Positions 25,687-36,165 of a stretch of 64,000 nucleotides of DNA are shown here, piece by piece. The notes below the pieces were generated by a model, which had not been told where the DNA came from, searched no databases, and saw nothing but the letters and a program-made list of their open reading frames with translations. The DNA is from Streptococcus cristatus ATCC 51100 (GTDB lineage: Bacteria; Bacillota; Bacilli; Lactobacillales; Streptococcaceae): positions 188,501-252,500 of the forward strand of contig NZ_AFUE01000008.1 in assembly GCF_000222765.1 (NCBI RefSeq), in the 5' to 3' direction. How positions within the stretch are numbered: position 1 is the stretch's first letter; each line of letters begins with the position of its first letter. The position numbers and the translations under genes were made by a program.

Positions 25687-26510
25687 ACTTGACTATTGAA
25701 CAAATCGCCTCTATTATTAGTGCAGTTGGGATAAGCACAATCGTTAGTGCTATAATCGCATTCGTTCAAAATAATAAAAAGAACAATCTAGATTTTGTTA
25801 CAAAAGAACGGTCAGAATGGCGAAAAAAATTAAAAGAAATATTATCAGAATTAAGAGATGATACTAAAAAAGAGTCTGCCATAATCAAGTTGAAATCAGA
25901 AATAAATCCATATGGGAAGGATATGGAGTTAAAGAATACAAAGCCCTATTATATGAAAGATGGTCACATTTGGGATTTACTAGATAATGAGGGAGAAATT
26001 GATTTTGATAGGTTAGCATTCTATATTGAATTGCTATTAAAATTTGATTGGGAACGTTCTAAAATAGAAGTAAGTTATAATCCTATTAAGGTGATCAATC
26101 GAGTGCTAAATTTCCTTTTGTTTTTTTCATCTCTTTATTGTATTTATCTAGTATCTATTAATTTTTTGAGTAACGAAACTAATATCCTATATGCAATAAA
26201 TCTTGCAATAAGTATTGTTGCGTTTATTTTAATTTTAGTACAGCCATTTATAACAGATGCTATTATTTCAAATCCACCTGAAGAGCAAAAACAACAAATG
26301 TGGTTATTTTTTATATTATATGCGTTACCGCATATTTGTATAACATGGAATCTAATCTATAAATTTAATTTAGATACACCGTTTTACTTTATTAGTGTTA
26401 TATTAATTTTTGTGTATGAAAAATTATATTTATATCTACTTTATACTTATGAATATACCTATGTTAAAGAAATAAAGAGATATTTAAGAATAAAAAGTAA
26501 AAAAGGTTAA
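25683..26510 (+). CDS. AT-rich multi-pass membrane protein of unknown function
   Basis: The 275-residue protein has one N-terminal hydrophobic helix (about residues 8-28). A charged cytoplasmic stretch of about 100 residues follows, then four helices close together (about 137-158, 165-190, 203-225 and 232-255). I recognise no family. The composition is clearly more AT-rich than the flanking acetyltransferase and valS, which suggests acquisition by transfer. The start ATG 25683 follows GGAGG and overlaps the acetyltransferase stop, so it is translationally coupled and lies inside the T-box transcript. Confidence 0.65.
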   Translation: MNLTIEQIASIISAVGISTIVSAIIAFVQNNKKNNLDFVTKERSEWRKKLKEILSELRDDTKKESAIIKLKSEINPYGKDMELKNTKPYYMKDGHIWDLLDNEGEIDFDRLAFYIELLLKFDWERSKIEVSYNPIKVINRVLNFLLFFSSLYCIYLVSINFLSNETNILYAINLAISIVAFILILVQPFITDAIISNPPEEQKQQMWLFFILYALPHICITWNLIYKFNLDTPFYFISVILIFVYEKLYLYLLYTYEYTYVKEIKRYLRIKSKKG

Positions 26511-26589
26511 TGAGCATCCTATTTTACTTTATAGATATAGAAAAAATAGGAAACGAATTGTTAAAGAAAAATGGATAAGGAGAACACAC

Positions 26590-29241
26590 ATGTCTAAAGA
26601 ACTTTCACCTAAATACAATCCAGCCGAGGTTGAGGCTGGTCGTTACCAAAAATGGCTTGATGCCGATGTTTTCAAGCCTTCAGGCGATCAAAAGGCTAAG
26701 CCTTATTCGATCGTGATTCCGCCACCAAACGTTACAGGTAAACTCCACCTTGGTCACGCTTGGGATACGACTTTGCAGGATATCATCATCCGTCAAAAAC
26801 GCATGCAAGGCTTTGATACCCTTTGGCTTCCTGGTATGGACCACGCGGGGATTGCAACTCAGGCTAAGGTTGAGGAGCGCTTGCGTGGTGAGGGCATTTC
26901 CCGCTATGACCTCGGTCGTGAGAAATTCCTAGATAAAGTCTGGGAATGGAAAGACGAATATGCGACGACCATCAAGGAACAATGGGGCAAGATGGGCCTC
27001 TCTGTGGACTATTCTCGTGAGCGTTTCACTCTTGACGAAGGTTTGTCAAAAGCCGTTCGCAAGGTTTTTGTCGAGCTTTACAAGAAAGGCTGGATCTACC
27101 GTGGTGAGTTTATCATCAACTGGGACCCAGCAGCTCGCACAGCCCTTTCCGATATCGAGGTAATCCACAAGGACGTGGAAGGTGCCTTCTACCACATGAA
27201 CTACATGCTGGAAGACGGCTCACGCGCTCTTGAAGTTGCGACCACTCGTCCTGAGACCATGTTTGGGGACGTTGCCGTTGCGGTCAATCCAGAAGACCCT
27301 CGCTACAAGGACTTGATTGGTCAAAACGTAGTCCTTCCAATCGCTAATAAGTTAATCCCAATCGTTGCGGATGAACATGCAGACCCTGAGTTTGGTACAG
27401 GTGTCGTGAAAATCACACCTGCCCACGATCCAAACGACTTCTTGGTTGGTCAACGCCACAACTTGCCACAAGTCAATGTTATGAACGACGACGGAACTAT
27501 GAATGACTTGGCCTTCGAATTTGCCGGCATGGATCGTTTTGAAGCACGCAAGGCAGTCGTTGCCAAGTTGGAAGAAATCGGTGCCCTCGTTAAAATCGAA
27601 AAACGTGTCCACAGTGTTGGTCACTCAGAACGTACAGGTGTTGTGGTTGAGCCACGCTTGTCTACGCAATGGTTCGTCAAGATGGACCAATTGGCTAAGA
27701 ATGCCATTGCTAACCAAGATACAGAGGACAAGGTAGAATTCTACCCACCTCGTTTCAATGATACCTTCCTCCAATGGATGGAAAACGTCCACGACTGGGT
27801 AATTTCTCGTCAGCTCTGGTGGGGTCACCAAATCCCTGCTTGGTACAATGCTGAGGGAGAAATGTATGTCGGCGAAGAAGCTCCAGAAGGCGACGGTTGG
27901 ACTCAGGACGAAGACGTCTTGGACACTTGGTTCAGTTCTGCCCTTTGGCCATTCTCAACTATGGGCTGGCCTGATGTCGATTCAGAAGACTTCAAACGTT
28001 ACTTCCCAACTTCAACTTTGGTAACAGGTTACGACATCATCTTCTTCTGGGTATCTCGTATGATCTTCCAATCCTTGGAATTCACTGGCCGTCAGCCATT
28101 CCAAAACGTCCTTATCCACGGTCTCATTCGTGACGAGCAAGGACGCAAGATGTCTAAATCTCTCGGAAACGGAATTGACCCAATGGATGTCATCGAGAAA
28201 TATGGTGCCGATGCCCTTCGTTGGTTCCTTTCAAACGGTTCTGCACCAGGACAAGACGTGCGCTTCTCTTATGAGAAGATGGATGCTTCATGGAACTTCA
28301 TTAACAAGATTTGGAACATCTCTCGCTACATCCTCATGAACAATGAAGGTTTGACCCTTGAGCAAGCAACTGCCAATGTCGAAAAAGTTGTCAACAAGGA
28401 AGCTGGTAATGTTACTGACCGCTGGATTCTCCACAACCTCAATGAAACCATCGGCAAGGTCACTGAGAACTTCGACAAGTTTGAGTTTGGTGTGGCTGGT
28501 CACATCCTCTACAACTTCATCTGGGATGAGTTTGCGGACTGGTACGTTGAGTTGACCAAGGAAGTCCTTTATAGCGACAACGAAGAAGAGAAAGTCATCA
28601 CACGTTCTGTTCTCCTTTACACTTTGGACAAGATTCTTCGTCTCCTCCACCCAATCATGCCATTCGTGACAGAGGAAATCTTTGGGCAAATCTCAGAAGG
28701 CTCTATCGTAACAGCAGAATACCCAACTGTCAACCCAGCATTTGAAGACCTTGCGGCTCACACTGGTGTCGAAAGCCTCAAAGACTTGATCCGTGCTGTA
28801 CGTAATGCGCGTGCGGAAGTAAACGTAGCACCAAGCAAGCCAATCACCATTCTCGTGAAAACTAGCGATAGCGACTTGGAAGCCTTCTTTAATAGCAATG
28901 TCAACTACATCAAGCGTTTCACAAATCCAGAGCACTTGGAAATTGCATCAGCTATCCCTGCACCTGAACTCGCGATGTCAAGCGTCATCACAGGAGCAGA
29001 AATCTACCTACCACTCGCAGACCTCCTCAATGTCGAAGAAGAACTGGCTCGCCTCGACAAGGAACTAGCTAAATGGCAAAAAGAACTGGATATGGTCGGT
29101 AAGAAGCTCTCTAACGAACGCTTCGTAGCCAATGCCAAACCAGAAGTCGTCCAAAAAGAACGCGACAAACAAGCCGACTACCAAGCTAAGTACGACGCGA
29201 CCGTAGCGCGGATTGATGAGATGAAAAAGTTGGTTAAATAA
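26590..29241 (+). CDS. valS: Valyl-tRNA synthetase
   Basis: The 883-residue class I synthetase charges tRNA-Val. The signature HIGH-type motif appears as [14 protein letters not shown] (residues 44-57) and the KMSKS loop as [10 protein letters not shown] (near 520). The CP1 editing domain lies between them ([10 protein letters not shown] region), and the C terminus is a coiled-coil arm rich in Lys and Glu. The ATG follows AGGAGAACACAC. Control by the valine T-box 1.5 kb upstream is likely, with two other genes between. Confidence 0.97.
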   Translation: MSKELSPKYNPAEVEAGRYQKWLDADVFKPSGDQKAKPYSIVIPPPNVTGKLHLGHAWDTTLQDIIIRQKRMQGFDTLWLPGMDHAGIATQAKVEERLRGEGISRYDLGREKFLDKVWEWKDEYATTIKEQWGKMGLSVDYSRERFTLDEGLSKAVRKVFVELYKKGWIYRGEFIINWDPAARTALSDIEVIHKDVEGAFYHMNYMLEDGSRALEVATTRPETMFGDVAVAVNPEDPRYKDLIGQNVVLPIANKLIPIVADEHADPEFGTGVVKITPAHDPNDFLVGQRHNLPQVNVMNDDGTMNDLAFEFAGMDRFEARKAVVAKLEEIGALVKIEKRVHSVGHSERTGVVVEPRLSTQWFVKMDQLAKNAIANQDTEDKVEFYPPRFNDTFLQWMENVHDWVISRQLWWGHQIPAWYNAEGEMYVGEEAPEGDGWTQDEDVLDTWFSSALWPFSTMGWPDVDSEDFKRYFPTSTLVTGYDIIFFWVSRMIFQSLEFTGRQPFQNVLIHGLIRDEQGRKMSKSLGNGIDPMDVIEKYGADALRWFLSNGSAPGQDVRFSYEKMDASWNFINKIWNISRYILMNNEGLTLEQATANVEKVVNKEAGNVTDRWILHNLNETIGKVTENFDKFEFGVAGHILYNFIWDEFADWYVELTKEVLYSDNEEEKVITRSVLLYTLDKILRLLHPIMPFVTEEIFGQISEGSIVTAEYPTVNPAFEDLAAHTGVESLKDLIRAVRNARAEVNVAPSKPITILVKTSDSDLEAFFNSNVNYIKRFTNPEHLEIASAIPAPELAMSSVITGAEIYLPLADLLNVEEELARLDKELAKWQKELDMVGKKLSNERFVANAKPEVVQKERDKQADYQAKYDATVARIDEMKKLVK

Positions 29242-29246
29242 ACATA

Positions 29247-29275
29247 GGAACCTCGGCAATTTGCTGGGGTTTTTG
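29247..29275 (+). terminator. Terminator of valS
   Basis: An imperfect stem (CCTCGGCA with TGCTGGGG, including mismatches) is followed by TTTTTGG. It is immediately followed by a TATAAT box at 29277-29282 for the next operon. Confidence 0.55.
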
Positions 29276-29276
29276 G

Positions 29277-29282
29277 TATAAT
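29277..29282 (+). promoter_or_regulatory. -10 box of the methyltransferase-kinase-receiver-HNH operon
   Basis: TTGGTATAATAG: TATAAT 14 nt before the methyltransferase ATG, with an extended TGG. No convincing -35 was found. Confidence 0.5.
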
Positions 29283-29295
29283 AGACATAATAATT

Positions 29296-30773
29296 ATGAA
29301 CAGAGAATATAAAGTGATGGGTCAACAAAACTTTTTAAAAAAAATGGTGTTTACTACACTAGTAAATCATTAGCGAAAACTATGATTGATTGTTTAAATA
29401 TTGATTATACAAAAGAGTTTACAATAATTGAACCTGCTGTTGGAGAGGGACATATTTTTTATTTAATTGTTGAAGAGTTCCTAAAAAAGAATCAAAATAA
29501 ATGTCGAGAAAAAATAAAAAAGAAATTGGAAAATAACTTTTCTGCATTTGATATTAGAGAAGACGCAATTAAACTATGTATTTCGAGACTTGATAAATTG
29601 GTTAGTAAATATTACAATGATCTATCAGTAAATTGGAATATTTATATTTTTGATGCATTAGATTACTATCAAAAATTTGATAAACAAAAAAATACGATTA
29701 TGTTATTAGTAATCCTCCATATATTTCAAGAAAAAATATGGGCAAATATATGGTTGATAAACTAAAAAAACATAGTGAATTTTGTAATCGATTTAACTTT
29801 GATATCTATTATTATTTCTTTGAGTTAGGACTATCTCTTTGGAATAAAAAAGGAAAAATAAGTTATATTACTCCAAATAATTATTTGAGAGCTAGAGGTG
29901 CTGAAACACTACTTCAAACATTAATCTCTAATAAATACATTGAAAAAATAATTGATTATGGTGATTTATTGAATTTTGAAGATGCAACAACATATACAGC
30001 AATCACGGTTATTTCTAATAAAAATGCTAATTTAGAGATTGTAAGTTCAAACAATACTAAATTAAAGAGTTTTTCATATGATGAACTGTATAAAAAAGAA
30101 ATTTATTATCTATATGATGAAAAATTTATGTATGAAGGAGGAGACTCCGTCTTACTGGGAGAAATAGCAGATATAAAAAATGGTTTAGCTACCCTACAAG
30201 ATAGTGTATTTATTATTGCTGAAGAAGATATAGTTGATGATTTGGAAGATAATTATGTTATAGAAAAAAATCTAGACATTATCTTATTGAGAAAGCTATT
30301 TTAAAAAAAGGAGTGCGAGTTTCTAATCTTAATAAAAAATATTATACAATCTTTCCCTATGATGATAGAAATCAGAAAATAATTACAATTAGTGAACGTT
30401 ATCCATGTACTTATGACTATTTAAGAAATGAGTTAAATGATTCTTTTCAAGAAAAGTATGGTATTTATTTTGGTCGGACTCAGGGAATGTTGAATTACTA
30501 TTCTCAAAAAATTATAATACCGAAGGTTGCCAATTTAGAAGATGTTCCATTTAAACAAATTGATTTTGGTTTTGTATTGGCTGGTATTTCAATTGTATTT
30601 TTAAGGGATCTGAGTCAGGCATCTTATAATAGAATTCTAAAATATTTAAATTCAAAACTTGTAGTCGATTATTTAAAAAGAATATCTAAGAACTATTCAT
30701 CAGGATATAAAAATATAAGCACTAACGATCTAAAAAAATTAGAATCCCAATTAAGTTATTTGATGAGGAGTAA
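29296..30773 (+). pseudogene. N6-adenine DNA methyltransferase (NPPY), interrupted by frameshifts
   Basis: The first gene of an AT-rich cassette is in pieces, but the frames join into a gamma-type adenine methyltransferase. GVYYTSKSLAKTMID is a motif X-like start, EPAVGEGH is motif I and VISNPPY is motif IV. Continuity requires one extra A at each of four runs: 29337-29344 (A8), 29686-29692 (A7), 30264-30270 (A7) and 30732-30738 (A7). The second repair gives YDYVISNPPYISRKN. The fourth makes the gene end at TAA 30771-30773, four bases before the next ATG. The restored product is 493 residues. The third site is the least certain. It could be the modification enzyme of a restriction system, broken or mis-sequenced. 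Confidence 0.72.
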
Positions 30774-30776
30774 AAA

Positions 30777-32983
30777 ATGGGTGATAAACTTAACTATATC
30801 GTTGAAGATAATATTATTGCAGAGGTTTTAGGTAGAAATAATTTCTCAACAAAAGAATCTGCTATTTTAGAATTAATAAAAAATGCTTATGATGCCGGGG
30901 CTAGTAAGTTAAACTTAATTTTCAAAAAATCTGAGGATACAGGACGTTTAATGCTTGAAATAATAGATGATGGTTCTGGAATGGATGAAAATGATATCAG
31001 GCAAGCTTGGATGCATGTTGGTAAAAGTACCAGAGACTATAAAGATTCTGATACGGGACGGATTCTTGCTGGATCAAAAGGAATTGGAAGGTTTGCTTTA
31101 GCTAGATTAGGTGAATCGGTTGATATGTTCACTAAAAAAAATTGGGAGTTGGTTATCACTGGAAAACCAATTGGAATGGTTCAGAGATTGATATTGATTA
31201 TAATCTAGCTAGTCAAGGAACTAAAATTCAAATAAATGAATTAAGAGATAAATGGTCATCAAAAAGTATCAAACCGTTAAAAAACTATATAAGTAAGACT
31301 TATAGAGATAGTAAAATGAAAATTTCTATAATGTTTTTAGTAGAGAATGGAGAAAGTTTAGAGGAGGAGACTGAGTTAATTTGGACAAATCCTAAAATTG
31401 GGGAAAATTATCTTGAATCTATTGCAATCAATTATAATTCTAAGAATAAGATACTTTCTGGTCAAGTACTTTCAGATGAATTTAATGATTCTGTTATGAA
31501 AATGACAAACAAGAATATAAAAGAGTATTTGTTTAAACAAAATATGATTGACGAGTTAAATAAAGAAATCTCCGAATTAATAATTGAAGAAGAAGATATT
31601 GAAAAAGAAAATATAACAGAGCAAATGATTGCAGATTTATTAGAGGAAGTAGGTTCTTTTGAAGGTCAATTATATTTTAGTTTAAATAATGTTAGTCAAG
31701 TAGATAAAGAAAAATATGAATATAAATACACATCATTATCAAATAGATTTAACATCGGGGTAATTTTATATAGAAATGCTTTTAGTATAGATTCTTTTGA
31801 GGGTAGAACAGACTGGTTAGAGCTTGGCAAACGTTCTGCTTCCTCACCAGCAGCTGCTTCACATCCAACAGGTTCTTGGAGAGTTCGTCGAAATCAATTA
31901 TCAGGTTACATTATAATTGATAAAGAAGAAAATTCTCATATTGAAGATATTTCAAATAGGCAGGGTATTGTTCAAAATATTCATTTTATTATTTTAAAGA
32001 AAATCATTGATAGTGCTTTAAAGGAATTTGAAAGTTATAGACAATCTATAATTAGAGATATTAGAAAAATAAAAGATAAAGAAAATCGAACATCCGTTAT
32101 AAAAGAAGTTAATATTGAAAATAAAATTGATAGTTTTATTGAACAAAGTAAATCCATAGAAGAATTAACTATTGAAGATTTAGTTGAAGTGAAAAACAAA
32201 CTCTCAGAGTATAAAAATAAAGTTAACGATATCACATCTGAAAAACTGGAAGTGGAAGAAAATTATCGCTATGAAGCACAGTTGTTAAATGTTCTTGCTA
32301 CTTTACAATTAAAAATAAGTTCGTTAAGCCATGAATTACATAATAATAGGAATACAATTGCTGCAAATCCTGAAAAAATTGAAGAAGCTTTAAAAAGAAA
32401 ATATAATTGGGAGGAACTTGAGTCTGAAATGCCAAGTAGTAGGAATATTCCATTATTATTAAAAAATCTTGAAAAAGATTTAGAAAAAGTTTTGGATCTC
32501 TCTGATACTATTATAGATGAAAATAAAAAAGAAAGATTCGAGCCACGAGAATATAGTTTAGAAGTTCTTGTGGAGGAGATAGTTGAAAAATGGAAAACTC
32601 AATATAATTGGGTTAACTTTAAAACTAATTGCACCGGCGAAGATATCATAATAATATCTTACGATTATTTAATGATCATACTCGATAACTTAATTCTTAA
32701 TAGTGTGCAGGTGAATGAATATAGAAAAGAATTAGAAATATCGATTGATTTCGATTACAATAAAGGGAAACTACTACTTGAATATTCTGATAATGGCAAA
32801 GGGCTTGATAAAAAATATAAAAATAATCCGTTGAAAATATTAAATGTTCACGAAGGCACTAGAGAAGATGGGCATGGTTTAGGGATGTGGATGGTGAACA
32901 ACACAGTCTATAAACTTAATGGTAATATTAGTATTGATGGAGAAACAAACGGATTTAATTTAAAAGCAGAAATGAATATATAA
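30777..32983 (+). pseudogene. Two-GHKL ATPase/histidine-kinase-like protein, one frameshift
   Basis: A GHKL ATPase module opens the protein (ELIKNAYDAGAS, DDGSGMD, GSKGIGRFALARLG). After a long linker with coiled coils come a dimerisation-type helix with SLSHELHN (His codon 32330-32332) and a second GHKL domain (ILDNLILNSVQVN, YSDNGKGLD, DGHGLGMWMV), as in histidine kinases. The frame breaks near 31141-31200; one extra A in the A8 run 31134-31141 gives a smooth junction (KKKLGVGYHWKTNWNGSEID) and 735 residues. The next gene encodes a receiver-like protein. ATG 30777 follows GAGGAG. Confidence 0.68.
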
Positions 32984-33005
32984 AAATTATTAGTGAGGGT
33001 ATGAT

Positions 33006-33629
33006 ATGACACAACAGATTAAGTTGATATATGTGGATGATAAGCTAGATCCGTTATTAGTTGATTATCTATATGATTTTAGAAAAGATGACATAATAAT
33101 CGTTTATAATGAAATCCAATTTGATAGTAGTAGTAGAAATTATGAATCATTATTAACTGACAGCAGAGTTTTAGAGTCTGATATTATTGTTATTGATTCT
33201 AAGTTGTTCGAGAATGAATATGCAGAATCTGGTTCAAAATTTACTGGCCAAGAATTTAAATTGGTTTTAAGAATTTTAAATCCTTTTATAAAAGTAATTG
33301 TAATAACTCAAAATAGAGACTTAGCAAATTATGGGGTTTTAAACAAATTTGCTACTTCTAAAGGTAATGCTTCTCAAGATAATGCTAATGATTTTTATAA
33401 TAAATCCTTAAAGCCTACAATAGAAGAAGCAATAAAAGAAATAGTAGAGATGAGAAGAATTGGGGAGGAGTTGGAATTAAACAAAGGTGCTTATGATGGA
33501 TCGTTGATTGTTGAAAAAACACAAAATTTACTTAATAAAATAACATCGTATAGAGAATTGACAGACGAAAAAATCGATGAGCTAATAGATATCATAAAGA
33601 AGGAAGTATTGGAGAATAGAGATGAGTGA
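33006..33629 (+). CDS. Receiver-like protein of the methyltransferase cassette
   Basis: The intact 207-residue protein starts MTQQIKLIYVDDKLDPLL. The layout suggests a response-regulator receiver: an acidic VDD near residue 10, a candidate phosphoacceptor Asp in IIVIDSKLF (near residue 63), a Thr in VIVITQN and a Lys in FYNKSLKP. The C-terminal 60 residues are helical and charged, with no DNA-binding domain seen. It follows the histidine-kinase-like gene by 22 nt (RBS GAGGG) and overlaps the HNH gene by 8 nt. The receiver assignment is inferred from motif order only. Confidence 0.6.
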   Translation: MTQQIKLIYVDDKLDPLLVDYLYDFRKDDIIIVYNEIQFDSSSRNYESLLTDSRVLESDIIVIDSKLFENEYAESGSKFTGQEFKLVLRILNPFIKVIVITQNRDLANYGVLNKFATSKGNASQDNANDFYNKSLKPTIEEAIKEIVEMRRIGEELELNKGAYDGSLIVEKTQNLLNKITSYRELTDEKIDELIDIIKKEVLENRDE

Positions 33630-34253
33630 TTATCGATTTGTGGGAGAAGAAGAAGCTGACGTTGCAAAAATTATTCAAGAAAAAAATCGATTAGCATATA
33701 AAATCGATAAACGAACAATCAAAGATGACAATCTGGGGAAACATTATGATAAAATCAAAAATAAATGTTCTAATTATTATGAGACTTTTCAAGAAATTTA
33801 TCATCAAAAATGTGGCTACTGCGGTGTTTCAGTCGCTATAAATTCAGCACCTCAATATGAGTTAGATCATTTTATTAATGAATTAAAAAAACATCTCCAA
33901 ATGGAAAATCTGTAGATCATATCGAAAATCTTATATTTGCTTGTCGAAATTGCAATCAAGCAAAAAAAGAATTTGATACAAGAAAGATTATTGATATAGT
34001 ACACCCTGATGGGGAAAATATAAAAAAAGTTTTTGAACGAGATCAATATTATAAAATAGTTATCTCTCAAGAATATTTAAACAATGAGGAGGTTAAATCA
34101 TTCTATAGTAAAATGAAATTCGACTACGCATATAGGAAATTAGATTATCTATTGTTGAACCTTTACTTTTCTAAAAATGATAAAATAGATAAAATTTATA
34201 AAAGATTATTAGAACTTAGAAATAGTTTTCCAAGTTTGAATAAATTACAATAA
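33622..34253 (+). pseudogene. HNH endonuclease, one frameshift
   Basis: The visible reading frame stops at 33915, after 97 residues. Inserting one A in the A7 run 33885-33891 continues it to TAA 34251-34253, giving 210 residues with a complete HNH/zinc module. CGYCGVS is the first Cys pair, YELDHFIN the HNH His, IENLIFACRNCNQAKKEF the second Cys pair. The ATG overlaps the receiver gene stop by 8 nt, so translation is coupled. It is the obvious cutting enzyme of the cassette. Confidence 0.72.
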
Positions 34254-34471
34254 TATTTTAGAAAACAAGTCACTACCTAATGAATTCTGTCAGTTCGAAT
34301 AAACCAACGAGTTCAGAGTGCATGTAGAAATGAATCTGACGTCATAACTCCTAACTTATTCCATATAACTTTTTAACTTTATAGTTTAAAGGCTCTAGGG
34401 TTTCTGTGATGGATAAAACCATTGTAGAAATTCTGGCGTCTATTTTTTCTCCTCCCAAATCCACACTTGTG

Positions 34472-34477
34472 TTATAA
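34472..34477 (+). promoter_or_regulatory. -10 box of lysA
   Basis: TGTTATAATATTG: extended TGt plus TATAAT, about 30 nt before the lysA ribosome site AGGAGC. Confidence 0.5.
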
Positions 34478-34509
34478 TATTGTCAGTAAAAGAGAAAGTA
34501 GGAGCGTGT

Positions 34510-35760
34510 ATGAAAACTCCATTTATCAGTCGTGAGCGCTTGGCGGAGCTGACAGCGCAGTTTCCAACGCCTTTTCATTTGTATGATGAGAAGGGGATTC
34601 GAGCGAGAGCACGGGCTTTGCATGAGGCTTTTGCTTGGAATGCTGATTTTAAGGAATATTTTGCTGTCAAGGCGACACCGAATCCTGCTATTTTAAAAAT
34701 CCTCAAGGAAGAGGGCTGTGGGGTGGACTGTGCCAGCTATGTGGAGCTGATGATGAGCCAAAAGCTGGGCTTTGCTGGGGATGAGATTATGTTTTCGTCC
34801 AATAATACGCCAGCTGAGGAATTTCGTCTTGCTCGGGAGTTAGGAGCGAACATCAATCTAGATGCCTATGAAGACGTGGCTTTCTTGAAGGAAGTGGCTG
34901 GGATTCCCAAGGTGATTTCTTGCCGCTATAATCCCGGCGGTGTCTTTGAACTGGGGACTAGTATCATGGATCATCCGGAGGAAGCTAAGTTTGGCATGAC
35001 TAAGGACCAGCTGATTCAGGCCTTCAAAGACCTCAAGGAGCTGGGAGCGGAAAAATTTGGCATCCATGCCCTCCTGGCCTCCAATACTGTCAGCAATGAC
35101 TATTATCCAGCACTGGCGCGGCAGCTGTTTGAGTTGGCGGTAGAGGTCGTGGAAGCGACGGGGGTTGAGTTGGATTTTATCAATCTGTCTGGCGGTGTCG
35201 GAGTTAACTACCAGCCTGAAGGCGAGGAAAATGATATTATGATCATCGGTCAAGGAGTTCGTCAGGCCTATGAGGAAATCCTGACACCAGCTGGTCTGGG
35301 GCAGGTCAAGATTTTCACTGAGCTGGGGCGCTTTATGCTGGCTCCTTTCGGTCTCTTGGTGACCAAGGTGACGCACAAAAAGCAAACTTATCGGACTTAT
35401 CTGGGAGTGGATGCTTCTGCGGTCAATCTCCTGCGTCCCGCTATGTATGGAGCTTATCACCATATTACCAATATGGATCGGACAGAAGGACCGACGGAGA
35501 TTGTTGATGTGGTCGGTAGCCTCTGTGAAAACAACGACAAATTTGCCATCCAGCGGGAGTTGCCTGTCAGTCAGATTGGCGATACACTGGTCATTCATGA
35601 TACTGGTGCCCACGGCTTCTCCATGGGTTACCAATATAATGCCAAGCTGCGCTCTAGCGAGATTCTCCTAGAGGAAAATGGTCAGGCTCGCATGATTCGC
35701 CGGGCAGAGAGGCCAGAAGATTATTTCGCGACTCTCTATGGCTTTGATTTTGAAAAATAG
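34510..35760 (+). CDS. lysA: Diaminopimelate decarboxylase
   Basis: The 416-residue pyridoxal-phosphate enzyme of fold type III makes lysine from meso-diaminopimelate. The PLP lysine is in EYFAVKATPNP (near residue 50). The substrate loop GLGQVKIFTELGRFM, and SLCENNDKF with the partner-subunit Cys, match DAP decarboxylase rather than ornithine decarboxylase. The start is ATG 34510 behind AGGAGCGTGT; an upstream in-frame start at 34480 would lie before the ribosome site. Carboxynorspermidine decarboxylase is the main alternative. Confidence 0.85.
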   Translation: MKTPFISRERLAELTAQFPTPFHLYDEKGIRARARALHEAFAWNADFKEYFAVKATPNPAILKILKEEGCGVDCASYVELMMSQKLGFAGDEIMFSSNNTPAEEFRLARELGANINLDAYEDVAFLKEVAGIPKVISCRYNPGGVFELGTSIMDHPEEAKFGMTKDQLIQAFKDLKELGAEKFGIHALLASNTVSNDYYPALARQLFELAVEVVEATGVELDFINLSGGVGVNYQPEGEENDIMIIGQGVRQAYEEILTPAGLGQVKIFTELGRFMLAPFGLLVTKVTHKKQTYRTYLGVDASAVNLLRPAMYGAYHHITNMDRTEGPTEIVDVVGSLCENNDKFAIQRELPVSQIGDTLVIHDTGAHGFSMGYQYNAKLRSSEILLEENGQARMIRRAERPEDYFATLYGFDFEK

Positions 35761-35817
35761 AGATAATTTGGTATAATTAAGAGTAATGTAAAAAATGAAA
35801 CAGGAGTTCGGATTATT

Positions 35818-36066
35818 ATGAATACATTGTTAGCAATTTTATTGATTATGCTGGCTTTCTTTGGTGGGATTTTGCTTGGTATGTACTTGCTTCGCCGTCA
35901 GGTCGAAAAGGAATTTGCGGAAAACCCACGTCTCAATGTAGAAGCGGTGCGGATGTTGCTCAGTGCCAATGGTCAAAAACCAAGTGAAGCACGTGTTCAA
36001 CAAGTTTACCGTCAAATCATCAACCAACAAAAAGCAGCAGCAGCTAAAAATAAAAACAAAAAATAA
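35818..36066 (+). CDS. YneF/UPF0154 small membrane protein
   Basis: The 82-residue protein has a single N-terminal transmembrane helix (residues about 4-26, [21 protein letters not shown]) followed by a basic helical tail ending [10 protein letters not shown]. It belongs to the UPF0154 family, widespread in Firmicutes and of unknown function. Position upstream of racE is conserved in streptococci. Confidence 0.85.
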   Translation: MNTLLAILLIMLAFFGGILLGMYLLRRQVEKEFAENPRLNVEAVRMLLSANGQKPSEARVQQVYRQIINQQKAAAAKNKNKK

Positions 36067-36165
36067 GCTTCTCTCAGCCGCCCTTTGGTGGCAGACGGAG
36101 ATTTCTATATAAAAAATGGGGATTTGGGCTAGGCTTCCAATCCCTTGTTTTAGAAAGAAGACTGT

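Noticed and set aside
34286-34302. TTCGAATA resembling a SigX box between the HNH gene and lysA
   Set aside because: No gene starts within 200 bases downstream of it and lysA has its own promoter; chance match is likely.
34858-35634. 258-codon open frame opposite lysA
   Set aside because: Antisense to conserved lysA codons; no domain, promoter or ribosome site.
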